Shown piece after piece: positions 6,384-12,006 of a stretch of DNA of 12,006 nucleotides. Each line of letters begins with the position of its first letter. Within the stretch, counting starts at the first letter, position 1. Below the pieces are notes generated by a model that was given only the letters and a program-made list of their open reading frames with translations, was not told where the DNA came from and made no database searches. Source of the stretch: RH-AL1 sp964245015. GTDB lineage: Bacteria > Pseudomonadota > Alphaproteobacteria > Rhizobiales > Beijerinckiaceae. The position numbers and the translations under genes are program-made. The stretch covers positions 1 through 12,006 of the forward strand of contig CAXTMA010000113.1 of NCBI GenBank assembly GCA_964245015.1, given 5' to 3'.

Positions 6384-6384
6384 C

Positions 6385-7083
6385 GTGGGCGACCTTTACC
6401 TCGTGCGCCACGGACAGGCGAGCTTCGGCGCGGCCGACTACGACGTGTTGTCGCCGCTGGGCGAGCGGCAGTCCCGGTTGCTCGGGGCTTGGCTGAAGCG
6501 CTGCGCGATCCGCCCCGACGCCCTCGCCAGCGGGCGGATGCGGCGGCAGCTCGACACGGCCCGGCTTTGCGCGGCCGAAAGCGGCGGCCCGCCCGAGGCG
6601 GACTGGCTGGTCGGCGACGGCCTCGGCGAATACGACCACGAGAGCGTGGTGGCGCGATACCGGCCGGACTACGCCGACCCCGCCGCCATGCGCGCCGACC
6701 TCGCCAGGTCCGACAACCCGCGCCGCGCTTTTCACGAGATGTACGTGCAGGCTGTGGCGCGCTGGACCGGCGGCGCCCATGACGCCGACTACCGCGAGCC
6801 CTGGCCGGCGTTCCGCGGGCGCGTGCTCGGCGGCCTGCGCGCCTTGACCGCGCTGGACGCGCGTTCGGTCTGGGCCTTCACCTCCGGCGGGCCGATCACC
6901 GCGATCTGCCAGCACCTGCTCAGCCTGCCCGACAGCTCCGCCTTCACCCTGAACTGGCCGCTGGTCAACGCCGGCATCACCAGGCTGCGTTTCGATGGGC
7001 GCGGCATGGTGAGCCTCGCCACCTTCAACGCGCACCCCCACCTCGACGAGACCGGCGACCCCGGCCTCCTCACCTATCGCTAG
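6385..7083 (+). CDS. Histidine phosphatase family protein (phosphoglycerate-mutase-like)
   Basis: This 232-residue branch-1 histidine phosphatase probably hydrolyses a phosphoester; the substrate is unknown. LVRHGQA (residues 6-12) gives the phospho-acceptor His9 and phosphate-binding Arg8. SGRMRRQLDTA (49-59) supplies another pocket arginine, and GLGEYDH (79-85) the probable acid Glu82. The second family histidine, usually in an S/T-H-G-G motif, appears as Ser167 in AFTSGGPI (164-171). I believe related proteins in similar clusters share this change. The GTG at 6385 was chosen because the RHG motif must lie near the N-terminus; the frame is open further upstream, but that part is a shadow of the kinase gene. 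It starts one base after the kinase stop, so the two are almost certainly co-translated, placing a kinase and a phosphatase in one unit. Confidence 0.87.
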   Translation: MGDLYLVRHGQASFGAADYDVLSPLGERQSRLLGAWLKRCAIRPDALASGRMRRQLDTARLCAAESGGPPEADWLVGDGLGEYDHESVVARYRPDYADPAAMRADLARSDNPRRAFHEMYVQAVARWTGGAHDADYREPWPAFRGRVLGGLRALTALDARSVWAFTSGGPITAICQHLLSLPDSSAFTLNWPLVNAGITRLRFDGRGMVSLATFNAHPHLDETGDPGLLTYR

Positions 7084-7090
7084 GTCGCGC

Positions 7091-7909
7091 ATGCCCACGC
7101 CCATCCCCGAGCCTGCAGCCATGTCCGCATCTTTGCCCCGGCGCTGCGCGGGCAAGAAGGCCTTCGTCACCGGCGCCGCCCGCGGGCTGGGCGAAGCGAT
7201 CGCCCGCATGCTCGCCCGCCACGGCGCGCAGGTGTTCCTGTCCGACATCGACGGCGCCGCCGTCGAGCGCGTCGCCGCCTCGCTCGTGGCCGAGCACGGT
7301 CCCGGCGCGGCACACTTCGCCACCCACGACGTCCGCGACGAGGCGCGCTGGCGCGACGTGCTCGCCGAGGCCGATGCGGCGATGGGCGGCCTCAGCGTGC
7401 TCGTCAACAATGCCGGCATCGGCGTGCAGGGCCGCGTCGAGGAGGTCAGCCTGGAGGACTGGCACAGGGTGATGGCGATCAACCTCGACAGCGTGTTTCT
7501 CGGCTGCAAGCACGCGCTGCCCTATCTCCGCCACAGCCAGCCGGCGGCGATCGTCAACATTTCCTCGATCGCCAGCATCGTCGCCGACGGGCAATATGCC
7601 GCCTACAACGCGTCCAAGGCGGCGGTGATGCACCTGACCAAGTCGGTGGCGCTGGATTGCGCCCGCGCCGGCCACGACGTGCGCTGCAATTCGGTGCACC
7701 CCGGCTTCATCCGCACGGCGATCATCGAGCGGTACTTCGAACTGCACGGCGAGGCGGAAGCGACCCGCAAGCTCACCAAGGCGATCCCGATGAAGCGGCT
7801 CGGCCAGCCCGACGACGTCGCCAACGCCGTGCTCTACCTCGCCAGCGACGAGAGCCGCTTCACCACCGGGTCCGAGTTGAAGGTCGACGGCGGCATCTCC
7901 GCCGCCTAA
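7091..7909 (+). CDS. Short-chain dehydrogenase/reductase (SDR)
   Basis: This 272-residue classical SDR is a soluble NAD(P)-dependent alcohol dehydrogenase or ketoreductase. It shows the cofactor motif TGAARGLG (27-34), Asp52 at the end of the second strand (pointing to NAD rather than NADP), a conserved Asp80, NNAG (106-109), Asn131, and the catalytic Ser159, Tyr172 and Lys176. VHPGFIRTAI follows, and the C-terminus ends TTGSELKVDGGISAA. Given its neighbours it may act on a hydroxyacyl-CoA or the matching keto compound, by analogy with LvaD or 3-hydroxyacyl-CoA dehydrogenases of this fold; that is inference. The start is uncertain: the ATG at 7091 lies 7 bases after the phosphatase stop, and Met11 at 7121 gives a more usual N-terminus. 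Neither has a strong Shine-Dalgarno. It appears to end the first transcription unit. Confidence 0.9.
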   Translation: MPTPIPEPAAMSASLPRRCAGKKAFVTGAARGLGEAIARMLARHGAQVFLSDIDGAAVERVAASLVAEHGPGAAHFATHDVRDEARWRDVLAEADAAMGGLSVLVNNAGIGVQGRVEEVSLEDWHRVMAINLDSVFLGCKHALPYLRHSQPAAIVNISSIASIVADGQYAAYNASKAAVMHLTKSVALDCARAGHDVRCNSVHPGFIRTAIIERYFELHGEAEATRKLTKAIPMKRLGQPDDVANAVLYLASDESRFTTGSELKVDGGISAA

Positions 7910-7962
7910 CTCCCCATGCCGACGTGCCCCGATGCAGGCAGATGATCGTGAGCGCGCATGTG

Positions 7963-8032
7963 TCTCCCCCGCGAAGCGCGGCCGGGTGAAGGGAACCTGC
8001 CGCCGCATGCCCCGCGTCGCGCACGGGGGAGA
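7963..8032. repeat. Long inverted repeat in the SDR-MDR gap
   Basis: TCTCCCCCG (7963-7971) and CGGGGGAGA (8024-8032) are perfect 9-bp complementary arms around a 52-base GC-rich interior that contains further short complementary stretches (GCGAAGCGC near 7972). There is no T-run after the right arm on the plus strand, so an efficient intrinsic terminator is unlikely. It resembles the C-rich/G-rich palindromic intergenic repeats scattered in many alphaproteobacterial genomes and shares a CTCCCC-N-GC-N-GAAG pattern with the hairpin before folC. It may serve as a partial transcription barrier or mRNA stabiliser. Confidence 0.45.
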
Positions 8033-8068
8033 GGCGACGGCGCGAGGGCGCCCTATGTTTCCAACACT

Positions 8069-8087
8069 TCGGTCCACTCCGACAGGC
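8069..8087. promoter_or_regulatory. Operator-like element, copy 2, upstream of the MDR gene
   Basis: TCGGTCCACTCCGACAGGC matches the element at 5164-5182 in 16 of 19 positions, including the last 10 bases without mismatch. The dyad is reduced to TCGG-N6-CCGA. It lies 28 bases before the ATG at 8116, where a bound repressor would block transcription or initiation. This supports a separate promoter for the second half of the cluster, under the same control as the first. Confidence 0.48.
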
Positions 8088-8115
8088 ACAGGCATGCCAA
8101 GACAGGAGATCAGAC

Positions 8116-9141
8116 ATGGTGAATGAGCGACACCTTTGGCGCCTGCGCCGACGTCCGCAGGGCGCGGTCAGGGACGGCGACCTCGAATTCCTGACCGAAG
8201 CCCTGCCGGAGCTGGCCGAAGGGCAGTTCCTGCTGGAAACGCTTTACCTCTCGCTCGACCCGACCAACCGCATCTGGATGAGCGACATGCGGCAGTACAT
8301 GCCGCCGGTGCCGCTCGATGCGCCGATGCGCGGCGGCATCGCCGGCCGGGTCGTCGCCTCGAAGAAGAACGGCGTCAGCGCCGGCGAGATCTTCTTCGGC
8401 CTCGGCGAGTGGGCCGATCACCTCGTCACCGACGGCACCGGCCTGACCAGGGCGCAGCTGCCGCCCGGCCTGCCGCTCTCCGTCGCCTACGGCGTGTTCG
8501 GCCTCGTCGGCCCGACGGCCTATTTCGGCCTGCTCCACGTCGGCAAGCCCAAGGCCGGCGACGTGCTGGTGGTGTCGGCCGCTTCGGGCGGCGTCGGCCA
8601 GATCGTCGGGCAGATCGGCAAGATCAAGGGCTGCCGGGTGATCGGCATCGCCGGCGGGCCGGAGAAGTGCCGCTTCCTCACGCAGGAGCTCGGCTTCGAC
8701 GCGGCCATCGACTACCGCAACGAGAACGTCGGCCGCCGCCTCGACGAGCTGGCGCCGGACGGCGTCGACATCAACTTCGAGCAGGTCGGCGGCCCGATCA
8801 TGGAAGCCGTGATGAGCCGCATGAAGCTCTTCGGCCGGATGCCGCTGTGCGGCTTGATCTCCGGCTACAACGATTCCGAACCGGCGCCGGGGCCGCGCAC
8901 CTGGCCGCTGATCCTGATGCAGCGCCTCACCGTGCAGGGTTTCATCATCTTCGACTTCGTGCCGCACTTCCCCGAGATGATGAAGGAACTCGGCGGCTGG
9001 ATCGCGGACGGCCGCATCAAGACGCGCCAGGACGTGCGCGTCGGCCTCGACAAGGCGCTGGGCTACCTCGACCTGCTGTACACCGGCGGCAACACCGGCA
9101 AGCTGCTCGTCGAGGTCACGCCCGACGCGGCGAAGCTCTGA
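8116..9141 (+). CDS. Zinc-independent MDR NADP-dependent oxidoreductase (CurA/PTGR-like)
   Basis: This 341-residue medium-chain reductase belongs to the branch with leukotriene B4 12-hydroxydehydrogenase/prostaglandin reductase and E. coli CurA, which reduce carbon-carbon double bonds of enones with NADPH. Visible are LSLDPTNRIWMSD, MRGGIAGRVV, GPTAYFGLLHVGKPKAGD, the cofactor loop SAASGGVG (154-161), NFEQVGG, and CGLISGYND late in the Rossmann domain. Zinc-ligand cysteines of alcohol dehydrogenases are absent, as expected for the branch. Length is normal. The ATG at 8116 has a good AGGAG with a 7-base gap. It opens the second tight unit; the thioesterase gene starts two bases after its stop. 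In this setting it may reduce an enoyl-CoA or an enone side product; the substrate is unknown. An operator-like repeat lies 28 bases upstream. Confidence 0.9.
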   Translation: MVNERHLWRLRRRPQGAVRDGDLEFLTEALPELAEGQFLLETLYLSLDPTNRIWMSDMRQYMPPVPLDAPMRGGIAGRVVASKKNGVSAGEIFFGLGEWADHLVTDGTGLTRAQLPPGLPLSVAYGVFGLVGPTAYFGLLHVGKPKAGDVLVVSAASGGVGQIVGQIGKIKGCRVIGIAGGPEKCRFLTQELGFDAAIDYRNENVGRRLDELAPDGVDINFEQVGGPIMEAVMSRMKLFGRMPLCGLISGYNDSEPAPGPRTWPLILMQRLTVQGFIIFDFVPHFPEMMKELGGWIADGRIKTRQDVRVGLDKALGYLDLLYTGGNTGKLLVEVTPDAAKL

Positions 9142-9143
9142 CG

Positions 9144-9602
9144 ATGGGCAAGCCGATCTGGCACGCCGTGCCGCCGACGGAGCTGCACGACTTCGGCCTC
9201 CGGGGCCTCGTCAGGCATCTCGGCATCGAACTCACCGAGGCCGGCGACGACTGGCTGCGCGGCCGCATGCCGGTCGACGACCGAACCCACCAGCCCTTCG
9301 GCCTGCTGCACGGTGGCGCCTCGGTGGCGCTGGCCGAGACGTTGGCCTCGATCGGCTCGGCGGCGGTCCTCGACCTCGCCAGCAAGCTGCCGGTCGGGCT
9401 GGAGATCAACGCCAACCACCTGCGCGGCGTCAGCAGCGGCTTCGTGATCGGCACCGCCACGCCGATCCACCTCGGCCGCACGACGCACGTCTGGGACATC
9501 CGCATCGTCGACGAGGCCGGCAAGGCGGTATGCGTGTCGCGCTGCACGGTCGCCGTGATCGACCGTCCGCCCGGCCTTGCCGGCCCGGGAGCGCGCGCAT
9601 GA
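9144..9602 (+). CDS. Hotdog-fold acyl-CoA thioesterase, YdiI/PaaI-like
   Basis: This 152-residue hotdog thioesterase hydrolyses acyl-CoA thioesters to free acid and CoA. It strongly resembles E. coli YdiI (MenI): MPVDDRTHQPFGLLHGGASV, LAETLASIGS, GLEINANHLR, and later PIHLGRTTHVW. The active-site residues by analogy are Gln50, His56 and Glu65. The DHNA-CoA step of menaquinone synthesis is an unlikely role here, because no men genes are seen and most alphaproteobacteria use ubiquinone. A housekeeping or substrate-release role for accumulating acyl- or hydroxyacyl-CoAs of the cluster is more plausible, but is inferred. The ATG at 9144 lies two bases after the MDR stop. The frame is open far upstream, but that is a shadow of the MDR gene. 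Its stop overlaps the next start in an ATGA. Confidence 0.88.
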   Translation: MGKPIWHAVPPTELHDFGLRGLVRHLGIELTEAGDDWLRGRMPVDDRTHQPFGLLHGGASVALAETLASIGSAAVLDLASKLPVGLEINANHLRGVSSGFVIGTATPIHLGRTTHVWDIRIVDEAGKAVCVSRCTVAVIDRPPGLAGPGARA

Positions 9603-10570
9603 GCATCCCCGCCGCCCTCGCCCAGCGCCTGAGCGTGCCGGCCATCGCCGCGCCGATGTTCCTGGTGTCGGGGCCGGACCTGGTGGTGGAAACCTGCCGC
9701 GGCGGCGTGCTCGGCACCTTTCCCGCCCTGAACCAGCGCACCAGCGAGGGCTTCGACGCCTGGTGCGGCGAGGTCGAGGATCGGTTGGACGGCGGTGACG
9801 CGCCCTACGGCGTCAACCTCATCGTGCACAAGACCAACCCGCGCTTGTCCGCCGATCTTGCCATCTGCGTCCGGCGGCGGGTGCCGGTGATCATCACCTC
9901 GCTCGGCGCCGTGCCCGACGTCGTCGCCGCCGTGCACGGCTACGGCGGCCTCGTCTTCCACGACGTGGTCAGCCGCCGCCATGCCGAGAAGGCGGCGCAG
10001 GCCGGGGTCGACGGCATCATCGCGGTGGCGGCCGGCGCCGGCGGCCATGCCGGCACAATGAACCCGTTCGCCCTGCTGGCCGAGATCCGCGCCGTGTTTT
10101 CCGGCATGCTGATCCTGTCGGGGGCGATGAACACCGGCCGCGACATCGCCGCCGCCCGCGCGATGGGCGCCGACCTGGCCTATCTCGGCACCCGCTTCAT
10201 CGCCACAACCGAAAGCATGGCCAGCCCCGAGCAGAAGGCGATGCAGGTCGCCGCGCGCGCCGCCGACGTGCTCTACACGGCGGCCATCAGCGGCGTGCCG
10301 GCCAACTTCATGCGCCAGTCCCTCCTCGCCAACGGCCTTGACCCCGACAACCTGCCCCCGCACGGCGGGATGAACGTCGGCGACGAAACGCGTGCCTGGA
10401 AGACGGTGTGGTCGGCCGGCCACGGGGTCGGCTCGGTCGCCGACGTGCCGACGACGGCGGAGCTGTGCCGGCAACTCGTCGCCGGCTACCGGGCGGCGAT
10501 GGCGGAGCTGGCCGCCGACCCCTTCCGGCGCCTTCCGCAGGCCCCCGCCCATCCCGGAGTTCAGGCATGA
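9599..10570 (+). CDS. Nitronate monooxygenase-like FMN protein
   Basis: This 323-residue FMN TIM-barrel protein belongs to the 2-nitropropane dioxygenase/nitronate monooxygenase family, which also includes the enoyl-ACP reductase FabK. Features are AAPMFLVSGPDLV near the N-terminus, GVNLIVHKTNPR, FHDVVSRRHAEKA, GAGGHAGT with His150 at the usual catalytic histidine position, LSGAMNTGRDIAAARAMGAD, and the phosphate-binding YLGTRFIAT. Classical members oxidise alkyl nitronates such as propionate 3-nitronate, a toxin that blocks succinate dehydrogenase. Homologues are often found in acyl-CoA dehydrogenase operons where the true role is unknown. The ATG at 9599 overlaps the thioesterase stop by four bases, and its own stop overlaps the next ATG in the same way. 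Start and frame are firm; the exact activity is not. Confidence 0.85.
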   Translation: MSIPAALAQRLSVPAIAAPMFLVSGPDLVVETCRGGVLGTFPALNQRTSEGFDAWCGEVEDRLDGGDAPYGVNLIVHKTNPRLSADLAICVRRRVPVIITSLGAVPDVVAAVHGYGGLVFHDVVSRRHAEKAAQAGVDGIIAVAAGAGGHAGTMNPFALLAEIRAVFSGMLILSGAMNTGRDIAAARAMGADLAYLGTRFIATTESMASPEQKAMQVAARAADVLYTAAISGVPANFMRQSLLANGLDPDNLPPHGGMNVGDETRAWKTVWSAGHGVGSVADVPTTAELCRQLVAGYRAAMAELAADPFRRLPQAPAHPGVQA

Positions 10571-12006
10571 CCACGCTGCTGTCCCGCCGCGACCTCGACT
10601 TCCTGCTCTACGACTGGCTCAAGATCGAGGAGCTGACCGGGCGCGAGCGCTACGCCGACCATTCCCGCGATACCTTCGATGCCGCCCTCGACCTTTGCGA
10701 AACCCTGGCGCAGGAGCATTTCGCGCCGCACAACAAGAAGGCGGACAACAACGAGCCGCGCTTCGCCAACGGCCGCGTGGAGATGATCCCCGAGGTCGGC
10801 CAGGCGCTGAAGCGCTACGGCGAGGCCGGGCTGTTCGCCGCCCAGGCCGACTACGCGGTGGGCGGCATGCAGCTGCCGGCGACCGTCGGCAGCGCCTGCT
10901 TCGCCTTCTTCAAGGCGGCCAACACCGGCACCGCCGCCTACGCCATGCTCACAACCGCCGCCGCTAGCCTGCTCGCCAAGCACGGCACGCCGAGCCAAGT
11001 CGCGCGCTACGTCGAGCCGATGCTCGCCGGGCGCTTCTTCGGCACCATGTGCCTGTCCGAGCCGCAGGCCGGCTCCTCGCTCTCCGACATCACCACGAGG
11101 GCCGAGCCGCAGCCCGACGGCTCCTACCGCCTCTTCGGCACCAAGATGTGGATCTCCGGCGGCGAGCACGAGCTGTCGGAGACGATCGTCCACATGGTGC
11201 TGGCCAAGATCCCCGGCGGCCAGCCCGGCGTGAAGGGCATCTCGCTGTTCGTGGTGCCCAAGCACCTCGTCGGCGACGACGGCCGGGTCGGCGAGCGCAA
11301 CGACGTCGTGCTCGCCGGCCTCAACCACAAGATGGGCTATCGCGGCACCACCAACACGCTGCTTAACTTCGGCGAGGGCGGACATCGGCCGAACGGCGAG
11401 GCCGGGGCGGTCGGCTGGCTCGTCGGCCCGGTCAACGGCGGCCTGCCGGCGATGTTTCACATGATGAACGAGGCGCGCATCGGCGTCGGCCTCGGCGCGG
11501 TGGCGCTGGGGTATGCCGGCTACCTCAAGGCGCTGGCCTACGCGCGCGAGCGCCCGCAGGGCCGCCCGCTCGGCGTCCGCGACCCCGCGTCCCGGCAGTG
11601 CGCGATCATCGAGCACCCCGACGTCCGGCGCATGCTGCTGGCCGCGAAATCCTACGTCGAGGGGGCGATGGCCTTCGCGCTGTATTGCGCCCGGCTCGTC
11701 GACGAGGAACGCACCGCGACGGAGGAGCGCGCCCGCCACGAGGCCCACGCCCTGCTCGACCTGCTTACCCCCATCGCCAAGAGCTGGCCGGCGCAATGGT
11801 GCCTCGCCGCCAACGACCTCGCGATCCAGGTCCACGGCGGCTACGGCTACACCCGCGACTACGACGTCGAGCAGCTCTACCGCGACAACCGCCTCAATGC
11901 GATCCACGAGGGCACGCACGGCATCCAGGCGCTGGACCTGCTCGGCCGCAAGGTGACGCAGAACGGCGGCGAAGGATTGGAGCTGTACCGATCGCGGGTG
12001 GCGGTC
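10567..12006 (+). CDS. Long-form acyl-CoA dehydrogenase, 3' end outside the window
   Basis: This FAD enzyme introduces a 2,3 double bond into an acyl-CoA, donating electrons to ETF. The 480 visible codons match the roughly 590-600-residue subfamily with an extra C-terminal domain, which includes DmdC of the DMSP demethylation pathway. They show an N-terminal LYDWLKIEELTGRERY, PHNKKAD, MCLSEPQAGSSLSDI (161-175), KMWISGGEHE (193-202), MGYRGTTNTLLNFGEGG, MFHMMNEARIGVG, VHGGYGYTRDYDVEQLYRD and the catalytic-base motif IHEGTHGIQ with Glu448. About 110 residues probably lie beyond base 12006. Substrate length cannot be told from sequence; a DMSP role would need dmd genes, and none are in view. Its ATG overlaps the NMO stop by four bases, so it is translationally coupled and likely the main oxidative step of the cluster. 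Confidence 0.92.
   Translation, partial: MTTLLSRRDLDFLLYDWLKIEELTGRERYADHSRDTFDAALDLCETLAQEHFAPHNKKADNNEPRFANGRVEMIPEVGQALKRYGEAGLFAAQADYAVGGMQLPATVGSACFAFFKAANTGTAAYAMLTTAAASLLAKHGTPSQVARYVEPMLAGRFFGTMCLSEPQAGSSLSDITTRAEPQPDGSYRLFGTKMWISGGEHELSETIVHMVLAKIPGGQPGVKGISLFVVPKHLVGDDGRVGERNDVVLAGLNHKMGYRGTTNTLLNFGEGGHRPNGEAGAVGWLVGPVNGGLPAMFHMMNEARIGVGLGAVALGYAGYLKALAYARERPQGRPLGVRDPASRQCAIIEHPDVRRMLLAAKSYVEGAMAFALYCARLVDEERTATEERARHEAHALLDLLTPIAKSWPAQWCLAANDLAIQVHGGYGYTRDYDVEQLYRDNRLNAIHEGTHGIQALDLLGRKVTQNGGEGLELYRSRVAV

Noticed and set aside
6181..6384. N-terminal extension of the histidine phosphatase
   Set aside because: The upstream part lies wholly inside the kinase gene in another frame. 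The RHG motif belongs within the first ten residues, so the GTG at 6385 is the better start.
6331..7509. Minus-strand open frame of 392 codons opposite the phosphatase and SDR
   Set aside because: It spans several real plus-strand genes and their junctions and has no family features.
8091..8098. 8-bp palindrome GGCATGCC before the MDR gene
   Set aside because: It is too short and too common in GC-rich DNA to be called on its own; the shared 19-base element just upstream is better supported.
7932..8126. Possible 64-residue gene in the SDR-MDR gap
   Set aside because: It runs through the inverted repeat and into the MDR ribosome-binding site, is Arg-rich, and has no protein-like pattern or Shine-Dalgarno.
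9530..9598. Upstream ATG for the NMO-like protein, adding 23 residues
   Set aside because: The extension overlaps the thioesterase and is Arg/Pro-rich. The ATG at 9599 gives the usual ATGA overlap and a family-like N-terminus.
9116..10552. Minus-strand open frame of 478 codons opposite the thioesterase and NMO-like genes
   Set aside because: Shadow of two genes with conserved motifs. The composition is rich in Gly, His and Arg without domain signals.

Overview
This is a gene-dense, GC-rich (roughly 70% by eye) chromosomal segment, most likely from an alphaproteobacterium and probably of the Hyphomicrobiales/Rhizobiales type. The best evidence is the minus-strand order trpA-accD-folC, a classic alphaproteobacterial arrangement, together with an AccD whose zinc-ribbon cysteines are mostly replaced, as in rhizobial AccD. 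No rRNA, tRNA, CRISPR array, insertion sequence or prophage gene was seen. Both ends cut a gene: folC at the left and an acyl-CoA dehydrogenase at the right.

Left half, minus strand, read right to left: gcdH (glutaryl-CoA dehydrogenase, 5105-3918); a DUF1851/Tdi1-C-like small protein (3934-3455) that overlaps the gcdH end by 17 bases; trpA (3315-2458); a 384-base spacer that may hold a frameshifted small gene; accD (2073-1186); and folC (1133 to beyond base 1). trpB, normally just before trpA, is absent, so the usual trpB-trpA junction is broken here. Hairpins overlap or abut the ribosome-binding sites of both accD and folC.

Right half, plus strand: a 204-base divergent promoter region separates gcdH from an acyl-CoA metabolism cluster. 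The cluster runs: ACAD10/11- or LvaA-type phosphotransferase (5310-6383), histidine phosphatase (6385-7083), SDR dehydrogenase (7091-7909), a 206-base gap, zinc-independent MDR oxidoreductase of the CurA/PTGR type (8116-9141), YdiI-like hotdog thioesterase (9144-9602), nitronate-monooxygenase-like flavoprotein (9599-10570), and a long-form acyl-CoA dehydrogenase (10567 to beyond 12006). Spacings of 1 to 7 bases and two ATGA overlaps suggest two tight transcription units.

The kinase, SDR and acyl-CoA dehydrogenase recall the known phosphorylation route for 4-hydroxyacyl-CoAs (Lva pathway of Pseudomonas putida; ACAD10/11 in animals). The most interesting regulatory observation is a 19-base element, 16/19 identical, found both in the gcdH/kinase divergent region (5164-5182) and just before the MDR gene (8069-8087). 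It has a TCGG-N6-CCGA core and could be the operator of one regulator controlling the whole catabolic cluster.
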